Below, in pieces: positions 22,940-34,154 of a DNA stretch of 64,000 nt. Origin of the DNA: Patagioenas fasciata (Eukaryota > Chordata > Aves > Columbiformes > Columbidae); contig NC_092525.1 of assembly GCF_037038585.1 (NCBI RefSeq), positions 2,148,969-2,212,968 of the forward strand. The letters run 5' to 3'. Position 1 is the first letter of the stretch; every line of letters begins with the position of its first letter. The position numbers and the translations under genes were made by a program. The notes below the pieces were generated by a model. That model did not search any database. It was not told where the DNA came from and saw only the letters and a list, made by a program, of their open reading frames with translations.

Positions 22940-23540
22940 TCAAAGTACCTCAGCATTTCCCTTTGAAACCACACCTTAGTGCCATCCCGTCCCAGAGCTA
23001 CCTCAGCATTTCCCACTGCAGCCTCTGCGATGCCATCTCCTCCCTGAGGTACCTCAGCCTTTACCACCAAAACCTCTCTCCCTTCCGTCCTCTCCTTTAA
23101 GTCCCTTAGCCTTTCCCATCAAAGCCTCCCCCGATGTCATCCCCTCCCTGAGGTACCTCAGCCTTTCCCGTCAAAGCCTCCCCCGATATCATCCCCTCCC
23201 TGATGTACCTCAGCCATTCCCGTCAAAGCCTCCCCCGATATCATCCCCTTCCCGAGGTAGCTCAGCCTTTCTTGTCAAAGCCTCCCCCGATATCATCCCC
23301 TCCCTGAGGTACCTCAGCCTTTCCTGTCAAAGCCTCCCCCGATATCATCCCCTCCCCGAGGTACCTCAGCCTTTCCTGTCAAAGCCTCCCCCGATATCAT
23401 CCCCTCCCTGAGGTACCTCAGCCTTTCCCGTCAAAGCCTCCCCCGATATCATCCCCTCCCCGAGGTACCTCAGCCTTTCCTGTCAAAGCCTCCCCCGATA
23501 TCATCCCCTCCCCGAGGTACCTCAGCTTTTCCCGCCTAAG
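22940..23540. repeat. 52-bp minisatellite with 14-bp palindrome
   Basis: Units start at 23,057, 23,109, 23,161, 23,213, 23,265, 23,317, 23,369, 23,421, 23,473 and 23,525, exactly 52 bp apart, with two or three more diverged units to the left. The unit contains CTGAGGTACCTCAG, a perfect 14-bp palindrome, in the better-preserved copies. Units become more alike towards the CpG island on the right. Unrelated in sequence to the 56-bp repeat. Confidence 0.93.
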
Positions 23541-24310
23541 CTCCTCCCGCACCGTCCCGCCCTCAGGTTCCTCTGCCGCTCCCTCCGTTCCCGGCCCCCC
23601 CCGCCCCTCGCGCCCCCCCTTGGCGCTCCCGACCCGCCGCTGCCCCCTCCCGCTCGCTTTCCTCCCTCTGTCCTGTGTCACTACGGGGGCTCCCCCTCCG
23701 CCCCACGGCCCCGCCCGAGCCCCGCGCAGCGCTCAGCGCGGGGCTCCCTTCCCTCACAGCCGCCCGCGTGCTTCCCCCTCGCCCCAGCCGGGGGCCGCGC
23801 TGTTGCGGCTGGCTGCCCCTCGCCTTCCTCCTTCCGAAACCAGCCCGTCTGTCACCCTCCAGCCTCGCCCCTCAGCCGGTCCCGGGCCGCCCCGTCCAGT
23901 CTCCCCGCTGTCCGCCCGCCCCTCGCTCACCGCCGGCCCCGCCGTTCCTCGCGCGCTGCTCCAGCCGCCGCCCCTCCGGCACGCGCTCCGCGGCCCGCGC
24001 ACTTACGCAGCGTGTCCCCGCCCATCCCGCGCAGGAGCCAATCCCGTCCGCGTCCGCCACCGGGCTGCGCCCCCCCCCCCCCCCGCCTCCGCGCCCGGCT
24101 CTGGCCCCCCCTGCCCCTCGCCTCCCGTCCCGGAGCCACCGGCGGCCGCAGAGCGGCGCTGTCCGCCCGCAGGGCGGGGCCGGGAGCTTTCAGGCTGCGT
24201 CTGCCCGGGACCGAGGGCTCTGCCGCCTGCCCGGGACAGCCCGGGACCGAGGGCTCCGCCGCTGCAGCCCGTTTCGTGCCGCTTGCGCCCCCCAGGTTAC
24301 ACGGCTGCAG
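23540..24310. promoter_or_regulatory. CpG island, probable promoter
   Basis: Very GC-rich with dense CpG, several GC boxes and a C15 run at 24,070-24,084. No TATA box is evident. It could serve a minus-strand transcript into the diverged unit L3, a plus-strand transcript to the exon candidate at 24,537, or both. The long frames within it on both strands are what GC-rich DNA gives by chance. Confidence 0.7.
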
Positions 24311-24536
24311 CCTTCCTGCTGGTTTAGCTCACACACCTTTCTTCTTTCTAACTGCACAGCAGTTCACACTCACAAAAGTTCGTGCTGGTTGGCATAAGAG
24401 TATCTGCATAAGAATTTACAAACATTACAAAGATATACCACAGACCACAGCTTTCTAAGCTTTCAAGTTAAAGTTCCATGTTTAAATAAAACAGACAATA
24501 CCAGTAGAGCTGTGTACCTCTGTCGTCTTTGTTCAG

Positions 24537-24831
24537 AAAGAAGTGACAACACCAGAAAACACATTGACAGCCAGTGCTTTGAACAGTGAAGGTGGGATCT
24601 ACAAAAGTCTGATTAAACTAAACAGCCTCAGGTCTTTATCAAGCTGCAGATCTGCCAGGAATGCTGAAATGCAAGAGTTTACTCCTGCAATATTCCACGA
24701 TGGAACAGCCACTTCATATCAAATATAATCTCAAAGTTCCAAACCAGTACGTTAAAAAGCTACCAGTAAGTATTAGAAGACCACTGCAAGATCTTATTGC
24801 TTTTTGAGTTAAATAATAATTTTTCAATAAA
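24537..24831 (+). CDS. 3'-terminal exon candidate with poly(A) signal
   Basis: CCTCTGTCGTCTTTGTTCAG ends at 24,536, a good acceptor. An open frame of 63 codons starts in phase at 24,537 (KEVTTPENTLTASALNSEGG...) and ends with TAA at 24,726-24,728. AATAAA follows at 24,826-24,831. The composition reads like real protein (mixed, Ser-rich, not low complexity). Upstream exons are not evident, although the CpG island ends only 230 bp before it. Protein not recognised. Confidence 0.45.
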
Positions 24832-25425
24832 CCAAAACCCAAACAGGTTCTCAAATCTGTTGCTTATCATCCTGTTCATTCATTAGCACTGCAGCAATCA
24901 GTTTTTATACAATGTGTCAACAGAGGCGTCTAAAAAACCCCAAACAAAACTTATCCAAGTCCACGGACACCCCCGCCCTCCTTGCCCCCCCTCACCCTGA
25001 GCCCCACGATCACCACTTGGTGCGGGAGAGGAGCACAACTCGACAGACAGAACCAGAAATCCGACTGCGGTAAGAAGGAAACATCGAGGTAGTTACAGCT
25101 TCCTTAAACATTCAAAATCTGATGTCTTCCAAAACAAAGCACATCATCCTCATCATTTAAAAAGCAAAGTTGCTTTGTACGTGTCTGATCCTCACACCAG
25201 CTGAGTGGTTCTCAAGTCCGCTGAGCTCCACTGTGCAGCCACCCCCACGTCTGTGTCGCCTTGTCTGGAGTCCCCAGTCGCGCGACAGTGAGTGGGGTTG
25301 GACTCCAGTGATAAAGAAAAACACAAAGAGTCAAATTGGAAAAGTAATTAAAACAGAAGACCTGAAAGCCAGTTTAATTTTAATAACTTATTCGTACACT
25401 GCTATAAGCATATGAAGTATGGGGG
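24832..25425. other. No gene seen
   Basis: Mixed sequence with a short C-rich stretch near 24,970. I see no supported exon or repeat. Confidence 0.5.
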
Positions 25426-25767
25426 TCACGAACTCTTGCTACCACATATGTGCCTTATTACAATAAGCACAGGAAACAAGGAAGTAGCATTCCTTCTATT
25501 TTTGATGTAATTATGAGCTAATACATCTCCTGAGATGGCTTCCAGACCTGATTTAGTATCTACACTGTGTTGTACTGCAGATAAATACCTCAGGTCAGCA
25601 TTAATTGAAGACAATGTGCAGAATGAGCAATATGCAGGTAAGCACAAGATCCTGGATTCCTTACAAGAGTCTACTTCTAAAATTGTCTGAAAATGCTGCA
25701 GAAATTGTAGCAGATAAACAACAGTAGCCACATTTTGTCCTATGGCATTTACATAATGTTGATCCAC
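25426..25767 (-). CDS. Open frame of 114 codons, possible exon
   Basis: The minus strand reads AATACAG|GTGGATCAACATTATG at the start, an acceptor-like site, and is then open to a TGA at 25,426. The sequence is protein-like (VVYLLQFLQHFQTILEV, later ISGDVLAHNYIKNRRNATSL). There is a possible donor TT|GTAAGG near 25,664. No domain recognised. It could instead be a decayed transposon frame. Confidence 0.3.
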   Translation of the reverse strand: MDQHYVNAIGQNVATVVYLLQFLQHFQTILEVDSCKESRILCLPAYCSFCTLSSINADLRYLSAVQHSVDTKSGLEAISGDVLAHNYIKNRRNATSLFPVLIVIRHICGSKSS

Positions 25768-25897
25768 CTGTATTAACTTGTGCCCTTTCGGAACAGAGCT
25801 GTAAACTCAGAGTGTCCAAAGACTTCTTTCTTTTGAATAGAATACGCTTAAACTGGCTGTCTTGAACAGACTGGCTGTGCAGACTTGCAGCAGTTGA

Positions 25898-26248
25898 ATG
25901 GAGGATGTGATTCCAGTGAATGGAGACAGAAAGAAGATCAGCACAAAAGCAGCAATGACAGACCAGAGACACCCACCTAAAGCCTACGGAGACCAAAAAA
26001 AGTCGTCGCGTGGGCTTAGCAGTTGGGGAACCAGACCAAACAGCCTGGTTATTCTCCACCAGGAGGGTCTTTATCTGGCCATGATCATGTCATCAATGGA
26101 GAAACTCACCATCATCAGACAGAGTGCAGGCGTGGGCAATGAGAGCAGCAAATCCAGCACCGACACGGTGTCAGAGTTTGTACAGACAATGAACACGCTC
26201 ACGGGTCTTGTTCAATACTTTACACACTATTCTGAAAAGAGACACTGA
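25898..26248 (+). other. Open frame of 116 codons, unsupported
   Basis: ATG-initiated plus-strand frame ending at 26,248. The minus strand is also open over part of it. There is no splice or promoter evidence, so this is recorded as an observation only. Confidence 0.15.
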
Positions 26249-26469
26249 TTTAACTGTTGCACAGCACATACTGTCACTTTACACAACTTGGAGAAACAAA
26301 GCAAGCTCATAAAGTTCATACTCCATACATCAGGATAGGAGGTTACTCATAAAATGCAATCATCTCTGCCAGATACAGGCAAATGCACATATTTATTTGA
26401 AGCAAATTCCAAGTTTATACCGTCATCTCAGGTCAAATTCTGCTATCAGACACAGGACACACAGCTCAA

Positions 26470-26793
26470 ATGCCAACAGCTCATAAGAAAGCTTCACAAG
26501 AGAATGAACTAAACATACAGCTATGGAATCAAGTGTGTTTTATCAATACATCAAATGCAACTCTAATTCCCCTAGGCCCTCACGTTAATAGAAACCCCAC
26601 AGAGTTTCTAGAAAGAATGTCCATAAAATTGACATGCGACATTACCCTCAGTGAGTCTCCTGAACCAGACGGCAGAGCAACCGACCCGCAGCAAGGACAA
26701 CACAGAACAGACAGTTCTGCTGGAAACGCAAGGAACGGACTAAAAGTAACCATTCTGCATTACAGAATTAATGCATTGTGTCACTTTGTGTAG
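26470..26793 (+). other. Open frame of 107 codons, unsupported
   Basis: ATG-initiated plus-strand frame of ordinary composition (for example ERMSIKLTCDITLSESPEP), with AATAAA about 80 bp after the stop (26,870). No splice sites are convincing, and it is not recognised. Confidence 0.2.
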
Positions 26794-26879
26794 ATAATTC
26801 ACCCATAAAAATCAGTAAATATGAAGGCCACCCTTACTGATAAATGCCTATATGTTTGTAGTCATGTTTAATAAAATAC

Positions 26880-28570
26880 ACTTTGTGAGGGTTTTTTGGC
26901 TCAAGAAGGACACTGGATCAGTGTGCTTTGGGTTATTTCTGTAAGGAGCCATAACTCAACAGAAAGATAGCTTTAAGAAAGCGTGCAATTAGCTATTAAT
27001 TGGACAAAATAAGTGTAGTTAACACATAATAAATAGTTTTAAATGGTCTCACAAGTAGTTCATGTGATACATTTCCCTCAGGGTCTCCTGATATCTCCCA
27101 TTCATTTCTATTAAACCTGCTGAAATGAAGCTGTGTGTGTTTCATTTCAGTGATCTACAGGGAATTCAAACCAACAATAACAACTTGCCGTATTATCAGA
27201 AACAGTTTCTAAAGAGCAAACACAACAATATAGGAGGGGGGAGTGGAAGAAACACCACCTGGATTCATTTTCCCATATCAATTCTTATGAAAATACCCAC
27301 AATAGGATGCAGTTATCAGCAAGGTATACAACTGCACATCTACACACAACATAACTGCATGTAATCGCACATTTTTGACCATATTAACTACAAATTGGGC
27401 AGCTATAAAATACGTCAGTTATACCTTCATTTACTTCCAGAAATCTCCACTGAAATTATTTTGTTGCTTAAATTACTGTATAATGTGCACTTTATTAATG
27501 TATTATACATTAAGTATACAAACATGTTATGAAAAAACAAATCTAGTCCCAATACCTTTGTGAGTTTTAAAGGACGCCGGTGGGTAACGGTGAACAATCA
27601 ACAGTCATCCGGGTAAAACACCCATGGGCAGAGCTGAAACTTGTTTTCATTGGTAGGTTGTGTTTTTCTGCAAGTTGTGTTATCATACCTACATACAGCA
27701 AATAAAGATTTGACCCAAATTACATACCTTTATGTGCATACACACACGCACATGTTTGTGTTGTACAAAGATGCACACTGTTACTGAGATGTATAGGCAT
27801 TGAATGTGTCAGGTAAGTAACATGACAAGAGGCTTGAGAGGTGGGTCTGCAGGGAATTCTCTAAGTAACATATTAATGCAACAAATCTGGTGGCATAAAG
27901 CTACGGGGGAAAAAAATCCAGCGGAGAATCAGATAAATTCACGTGTTCTTTAAAGACAGCTCATGCATTCAACCAACTCCCAGGTGGGCCTGGCTGTGGA
28001 AAGGAAAGTTTGCTTGAGCACTTAGCGCCAGTGTCTAATGAGCAGACAAAACACCAACTGCAGACCGGGGACCCCCAGTTCTCAACCAGTTCATGGCTCT
28101 GAGCATCTTCTTTCCACACACTGCGGGTAACGCTTTACATCTGCAATCCCCTCCCTAAACCCATCTTGTTCCTGGCTGAGAAGATACCAGATGTGGGAAC
28201 TATTGCATGATAGAAGAATTTGTGCTGTTAAATCACAGGATTCTGAGCACTGCAGATGATCACAGTGCGGTGCTGCCCTGAGAAGAAAGGACGAGTGACT
28301 CTTGGTGTTCCCTGCTGCTCACTGCCCTGATCCTGCCCACCCTCATGTTCCAGCCACTCAGACCCCGGCCAGAATGACTGAGACAGGAGGGTCTCTTAAG
28401 GATGTTTTGTTTTGTCCAGATACCTTTAATTTGCTTATATACACAGATTTCATAAGAGGAAGCACTTGATTTCACCGATGACACGATTTCTCCAGTAACG
28501 CATCTCACCAAGATTGCCAGTTGACAGTCCCCTTAGGATGAGAGAACGTTCATGTTGAACAAACCATGAA
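26880..28570. other. AT-rich intergenic or intronic sequence, no gene seen
   Basis: Short frames and a few ACAC/CACA words near 27,740. I see no repeat array or supported exon. Confidence 0.5.
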
Positions 28571-28603
28571 CACTTGTAGTGATTGAAACTGGGGGTTTTT
28601 CAG

Positions 28604-28757
28604 ACAAGCACCATCTGCCTCCTGCGCCAGAGACTCAACAGAATTATGTCTCAGACATTATGGCAACAACAGCTCATCCCGCAGCAATGGGTCACTCAGA
28701 GCGAAAACAATCCCGTATGGACACCGTGTCCAGCAGCAGATGGGGCACTCAGGAGAA
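28604..28757 (+). other. Weak exon candidate
   Basis: TTTTTCAG precedes 28,604 and GAG-AAG|GTGAAT follows 28,757. One frame is open across it and upstream. The pyrimidine tract is short and the donor is weak. Confidence 0.2.
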
Positions 28758-29135
28758 GGTGAATCGCGATTTACATCCCAACACCAGCCGAGGCCCGCAG
28801 ACAAAGGCCGCGGGCTGACATGGGAGGGGACGGGCCTTTCGTTCTCCTTCTTTGCTTCTCTTTTCCTTTCCTACACCCTTATTTCATCTCCTCTCCCTCT
28901 ATGAGCAGTATAACCTAAGGCTTAGAGCCACAAAACTCCTTTGTGTAAACCCTTTGGCTGTTAAACTGTTCACCAATTTGGCTTAAGTAGCGTAAATCTT
29001 CCTGCTAATTGGGCCAAGCTGCAAAATAAAAGGTGTTGGGGTTTTTTTGTTTATGGTCCTTGAGTACCCCATATACTCTTTTCTAACTAAGGGGACCTGA
29101 ATCGGAGTCACCTCCCCACACACGGACAGCTGGGG

Positions 29136-29384
29136 ATGTTCTGCAATGAAAACTTGTATGGAGAGGGGAACACACTGAATAGGTCAATCCAGCATTTAAT
29201 AAAAGCAATGGAGTTAGCTCTTGAATTAACATTGATAACATGCTCTGCTATATTGTGGCCAGTTGCGATTGGAAACAGCGCAGTTACAAGTTCGGTGTGC
29301 ATGGTCCTCTGTATACACAAAGACATCCAGCCAGCTTTAGTCACGCACCTGATCTTTCCTTCGTGTTACAGATCTCTGCAATGA
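29136..29384 (+). other. Open frame of 82 codons, hydrophobic core
   Basis: Plus-strand frame with a hydrophobic middle (ELALELTLITCSAILWPVAI). It could be a fragment of a membrane or retroviral envelope-like sequence, but nothing else supports that. Confidence 0.2.
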
Positions 29385-29413
29385 AAGCTGGGAGCAACAA
29401 ACATTCAGCTTTC
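29350..29413 (-). other. Small exon candidate
   Basis: Minus strand: acceptor-like ACACATCAG, 64 bp open (KAECLLLPAFIAEICNTKER), then ATCAG|GTGCGT. It is in conflict with the plus-strand frame at 29,136-29,384. Low certainty. Confidence 0.22.
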
Positions 29414-29776
29414 TGATGTGTCATTAAAGAGATTTTTCTGCATTTACTACAACCTTGACCGAGCCTGTACCTGATTGCTTTAACTGGCATTAGATAAGTC
29501 ATTGAGTAAGCAGTCAAGTCAGCCCGCGAGAAGACACGGAGAGGTGACAAAGTTGTAAGTCCCTAGGATGCTGGCACACCAGCACGAACACAGGCAAGCA
29601 GAAGCCTCCAACGCATTGGCAGAAATATCCTACTCAGGTACAGCAGACAAATGCAACTTATAATGGAACGGTTACAATATGCTTGGTAGAAAAAAGCTGA
29701 GGTTCCGCTGCCTCAGGCGCACAGCGGTTACTGCTGTGTGTGGTCTAACCCAGATCCAGTAGTGAGCTACACGTGT

Positions 29777-29958
29777 TTATCTTGGTTTGATATTTGTAGT
29801 GCACGTGTTAACGTACAGATCAATATACAAGACAAGGTCTGATGAACAAAATCTCTCTCTGAAAGATCCTGAAGTGATCACTGGAGTGATTTTCAAGGCA
29901 AAGATTCTGTCTGTCTCCAGCTCCCAGAAGACTTCAGAGGTGAAATTCTCTATAAATC
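29777..29958 (-). CDS. Terminal exon candidate
   Basis: The minus strand has CCCCCTCTTTCCCCCTCAG ending at 29,959, an excellent acceptor, then 60 open codons (FIENFTSEVFWELETDRI..., SDLVLYIDLYVNT) to TAA at 29,777. The frame is also open upstream to 30,157, so a longer exon from an acceptor at 30,114 is possible. Not recognised. Confidence 0.38.
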
Positions 29959-30119
29959 CTGAGGGGGAAAGAGGGGGCTGTAAGGAACATGAACCTGAAG
30001 AACATTCAGTAGCTCTCCCGGGCGCTCTGTGACGGAGCCTCCCCTGTTCACCAGCTCCTGAGGCTCCAGGGGCTGCAACACGGGGCACAACGCGCTCACA
30101 GACTGAACCTGCGCTGAGC

Positions 30120-31200
30120 AAGAAAATGCCTTCCTGATGAAGCTTTAACATCAACACAGCAACTATTGCTTGTCCTTCAAGGAAACTATCTTGTTATAAG
30201 CATTTATAGCTCTATTGTCTATTTATGCTTTTAGCAATAAGCGCTTTTATCCACATTTCATTTTGGTGCACCTGGTAAGACATGTGATTGAAGGTGACAG
30301 ATAAGAGCAGGGCACTCTTTTAATCCCTAAGACAGGACCCTGGGAAAACTTCACAGGAATCAGTTCTTCACTACATTGCTGCTCCTTGCATTCACAGCCC
30401 AGCAGAAAAGCACGGGCCGAGGTGAGAACCGCCCGCAGAAGGGGCTGCCAGACACTGTTCTGGCTGATGCTCTGCCAGGACGTGCTTCGTTTTCTGTCCG
30501 GTGCTGTGCGGGGGGAACACGGAACATCTGCACGAAAAACCTGCGCTTGGCTCGTGCAGCGTCTGTGTCACGGGAACCGACAGCCACGTCCCATCGCTGA
30601 CCTCGCGTGTTCACACAGCTGACTCAGTGATCGATACAGGTTTATCTGCATTACAAGCACAGCCGAGCCAGGTCAAGAGTGCTTCTTAAGAACCATTTTC
30701 AAAATGATCTTTCTAGACAATAGAGACTGATTTATCTTAATTTGTCTTACCTAAAAGCTAAGAAAGTATTTAATTTCTAGTAAGAAAGATGCCTAATTTT
30801 CTTTTGGCTATTAAAAATTGTATTAACCTCCAAAAATAAGAGAGTAAATGTCTGTTAACACTTTTTCCTTTTATGCTGATGTGAAGAAAATTCCTCTCTC
30901 ATCCTGGTACTGTCAAACAGGATGAACATTTACAGAGAATGAGAGTGGGGAGTGATGAAAAAGTCAACAGCTTTTGCAGTCAGTTTGTATAAATTAAGAT
31001 AAACGTGATATTGAAGCAAACCCAAATGTTTCTAACGTTCTCCTATAGAATCTCCTGCTGCTGTACAATAAGATACACTCTCAGACTATGACAACATTAG
31101 TCCGTGTCTTTGTAAGGCGCAGTCTTTTTCCTACCATATCATGCATAGGTGCCACACTTCTATATAGCCAGGTAACTGCTCATCTAAGGTGCATTTTGAA
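30120..31200. other. No supported gene
   Basis: Includes a moderately GC-rich patch (30,400-30,600) with overlapping frames on both strands that I regard as chance, then AT-rich sequence. Confidence 0.45.
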
Positions 31201-31206
31201 ACATAC

Positions 31207-31274
31207 CTTATCCTGCTTTGGAACCTGTGCCGAAATGGAAAGTAGTTGCTCTGTATCCAGGAATTTTGAGATAA
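31207..31274 (-). CDS. Internal exon candidate, 68 bp
   Basis: Minus strand: TTTTGTTTTACAG acceptor at 31,275, 68 bp, then GATAAG|GTATGT donor at 31,206. Both splice sites are close to consensus. The frame with two leading bases reads ISKFLDTEQLLSISAQVPKQ and leaves phase 0 at the donor. Probably a real exon of an unidentified minus-strand gene starting at or beyond the 32.6-33.1 kb CpG island. Confidence 0.45.
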
Positions 31275-31279
31275 CTGTA

Positions 31280-32070
31280 AAACAAAAGTAAACAGATCAG
31301 AAATTGAATGGAAATCATAACAAAATCTATTTTTTTTTTTTTATGAACACAATTATTTAGTGAAACTTTTGTTAATCTTTTTCTTCCATTCTATCTTCAC
31401 AAATTATTTACCAGGGAAAAAACAGGTTAAAAATTGCTGCTATCTAAATTATGTTGTCATAACTACACAGACTGTACCGAAGCATGTAGCGATTATTTTA
31501 CAGGTGGACATATATCAATTTGGTAATATTCTTTTAGTGTGATTGAATCGCACGTCTCTTGTGATAAAGATCAAGATGACACGATCCAGCTCCAGGTGCA
31601 CTGACTCATACTCTGCTGTTGTGTTCTGTTTAGTTTGTCTGGACCACTATGAAGCAACAGGAAAAAACACCCATACACAACAACAGAACATCAGTGATGC
31701 CTTTATTTGTTTTTAATGTATACATTATGTACACCCGAATACTTCCAACTAGTCACAGAGGTAGAGACAAACTCACATTCTTTGAAAAAGGTATTGGCTG
31801 ACTTCTACCCATTTAATCTGAGAAATTCGCTTTTCTTAGCAGAATCCTTGAGAAAAACATCACTATCATAATAAAGATTATTTCCACTACGTGTTACCTG
31901 GCAAATAATTACAATTCAAACATATTGAGTCACGTTGCATACTTTCACAGATTAGAAAGAAAGTGTTTTAACATAAATTGAATATGATGCATTAAAAATA
32001 AACTACTACTTATTTGAATACACTCAGAAAACCAAAGACGGTAAATGTTAAATGAGGGTTCCAGGTAAGA
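31280..32070. other. AT-rich, no gene seen
   Basis: Contains a 12-T run near 31,330 and otherwise unremarkable sequence. Confidence 0.5.
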
Positions 32071-32074
32071 GTAC

Positions 32075-32169
32075 CCTACAGATTTGAAGCGCGCTTTGGG
32101 GACACCCAGCGCCTCCTGTTCACTGTACATTATGTGAACTGCAGCAGCTGAGACCCTGGGATGTGTGAC
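32075..32169 (-). other. Internal exon candidate, weaker
   Basis: GGTTTTTGCAG acceptor at 32,170 on the minus strand, then an open frame (VTHPRVSAAAVHIMYSEQEA...) with a poor donor (GG|GTACTC). It lies between the CpG island and the better exon at 31,207-31,274 on the same strand. Confidence 0.28.
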
Positions 32170-32559
32170 CTGCAAAAACCATGAACATTAAAGTAACGTT
32201 TATAAATCACAAACATGTTATTTGGCTTCCTTATGGACTGAAAATGACAGGAGTGAAGCATCTAAACGTGATCTGTCCCACATTCATTCTTCACCACTCT
32301 GCAGTGGTTCTAGCAGGAGCTTCACACGTTTTCCCCCATTTAAGAGTTTAGATGCCAAAATATCCCAATAAGAACCATAATGCTTGTTTACATCTAGAAT
32401 TGTCTTAAATATACGTCCTCCTATGCATGTTACAGAACACTGTAACCCTGCTTTGTATATTAACATGTAAAACATGCCACTAAAACCGTATCAATTAACT
32501 GACTAGACAAAGTTTTCCTCTGGAATTTAACACGTGCATTAAAACTCCTCCAAACCGAA

Positions 32560-32935
32560 GTCCAGCTCTACTAGGCCGTCCCACAAGCGCAGGGCTTGAG
32601 CTCTGGTTTGAGCCCGATGCCGCACTCCCCGCGCCGGGCTGCAGTACCGCGCTGTGGCCACCGGGCGGCAGCACCAGCGACACCCGGCGGCCGGTGCACC
32701 GCGGGAGCACCGGGGCGCCACGGCGCATGCGCGGAACCGGGGCTGAACGTGCGCGTGCGTGCGGGGGTGACCTGCACCGGGGTGACCACCCGGGATCACC
32801 CACAGCAAACGAGTCACCCGGGACAACGCGGAACAGAGAATCCGCTCTAGAGAATCACCCCACCCAGAGAACCCTCCTCGGCGGAACCTCCCGGCGGCCC
32901 GTTCGAGCTCTCTAGTGCCCTATTTGCGTAGCCAC
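32560..32935. promoter_or_regulatory. CpG island with CTCF-like site
   Basis: CpG-dense sequence centred on 32,700, including GCGCATGCGCGG (NRF1-like). Flanks are AT-rich. Transcription towards lower coordinates is suggested by the minus-strand exon candidates below it. Confidence 0.65.
32640..32675 (+). promoter_or_regulatory. Bipartite CTCF-like site 1
   Basis: The upstream element TGCAGTACC (32,640-32,648) is followed after nine bases by core CCACCGGGCGGCAGCA. This matches the long CTCF motif (upstream TGCAGT element plus GGCAG core). Confidence 0.65.
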
Positions 32936-33076
32936 GCCTCTGATTTGCATTTCTCCGCCCCATCCGCGCCCCGCCCCTCCTCTTATCTCTCGCAATCTGA
33001 TTTGCAGGCTTCGAATCTCAATTTGCATTCTCCCCGCCTACTCACCTCCCTGCCCAAGCCCCGAGGAGATTTGCAT
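32922..33076 (+). promoter_or_regulatory. Octamer-motif cluster with GC boxes
   Basis: ATTTGCAT occurs at 32,943, 33,021 and 33,069, with one-base variants at 32,922 (ATTTGCGT) and 33,000 (ATTTGCAG). Between them lie CCGCCCC and CCGCCCCTCC GC boxes. The pairs are repeated 78 bp apart (32,922/32,943 and 33,000/33,021), which indicates a degenerate tandem duplication. POU-factor (Oct-1) binding is the family-level expectation. Confidence 0.65.
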
Positions 33077-33094
33077 ATCCGGCACGACCCTCTG

Positions 33095-33195
33095 CTCTGT
33101 TCTGTTTCTATTCGACCCCATCTATTTCTATTATTTCTACTTCTATTAATTCTCGTTCTATTTCTTTTCCTGTTTTCTGTTTCTTTCCCTGCGAA
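33095..33195 (+). repeat. Pyrimidine-rich TTCTATT simple repeat
   Basis: Degenerate (TTTCTAT/TTCTATT)n tract directly after the octamer cluster. Confidence 0.7.
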
Positions 33196-33199
33196 GTAC

Positions 33200-34030
33200 A
33201 AACCACACCTGATCTCACAGATGTCCAGTGTAACCTGCAGCTGCTTTTGGTAAATATGAGCAGAACTTTACAGCACACGGTTTTCCCAGCAACATGAAGC
33301 AGAGAGCGTACTCAAACAAAAAAAAAAAAACAAGCCACAAACACAAAGACGACACACAGCCTTGTAAGTCGGGTGATTAATTCTATTCAGTATGCTTTTA
33401 CTTAAGTTAGATTACAAGAAAACTAAATTGGGCTCGCCCAGTGCCCTGTGAGCAGTAAAAACCATCACCACACAGTCAGTCACTCAGCAGAGAGCTCGCA
33501 GCAGCTCCCCGGCTGCCGCAGTTATGGAACGAAGCGTCTGGCTCGCACACAGAGCCCCCCAGCCCCTGCTCCCACCGCTGACCAGGTGCGGGTGCCGTTC
33601 TGCTCCCTGGGGGCAGCTCAGGCCTTTCCCTCAAGTGCACCCGCCAGAGACATTTCCGGGTAAGGATGAGTTTTTTAATCCTTTCTATAAACAGAATTTC
33701 TTTGCATTTTAAAAACCTTGTACATCACTGACATTGACTCCTATGTCTCTTTTTACACATATGTATGTATTTAGGGAATATATTTGATTCATATATATCA
33801 TCTATTTCCACTGTAATATATATCTACTTAGACATCTACACACTTGCGTATGCATTTACATGTATATATCTGCTTAAACTTATACAGAATATCTGTTTAT
33901 GCTTATATATATCACCACTTATTATCTAGAATATCCATTTATAGTTACGCACCTGTTTAGCCTTCTCTTTGGACACAAATATCTTTCTAGACTTGCAGAT
34001 GTTGGCATATTGTTACAATCATATTATTAC
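33200..34030. other. AT-rich sequence with degenerate ATATAT/TCTAC repeats
   Basis: An A13 run at about 33,319, and at 33,740-34,050 a degenerate repeat of TATATATC and TTACA words. No gene seen. Confidence 0.55.
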
Positions 34031-34032
34031 AT

Positions 34033-34154
34033 TTATGTATATTTAGACAGAGCTATCGATTCACACTTGGCGTGTGGCACGATGAGCAGTGACACGTGGC
34101 CAGCTGCACGGCTCAAGCACGAGGGACACCCCGACCTGCCAGGGAAAAGCGCCA
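34033..34154 (-). CDS. Exon 4 of a four-exon gene candidate (terminal)
   Basis: The acceptor GTCTGGCTCTCAG at 34,155 is followed by two bases that complete a Leu codon with the last base of exon 3, then 39 codons and TAA at 34,033-34,035. Cys- and Leu-rich. Intron 3 is 326 bp (34,155-34,480). A possible ATTAAA lies about 350 bp further on. The whole predicted protein is 157 residues from the ATG in exon 1; no domain is recognised. Confidence 0.38.

Noticed and set aside
23620-24397. 235-240 codon plus-strand frames in the first CpG island
   Set aside because: Same reason: overlapping frames in several phases, proline- and arginine-rich, no homology recognised.
28800-29060. Possible solo LTR (pyrimidine-rich start, AATAAA near 29,027)
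   Set aside because: No TG/CA ends, no target duplication and no partner LTR were found.
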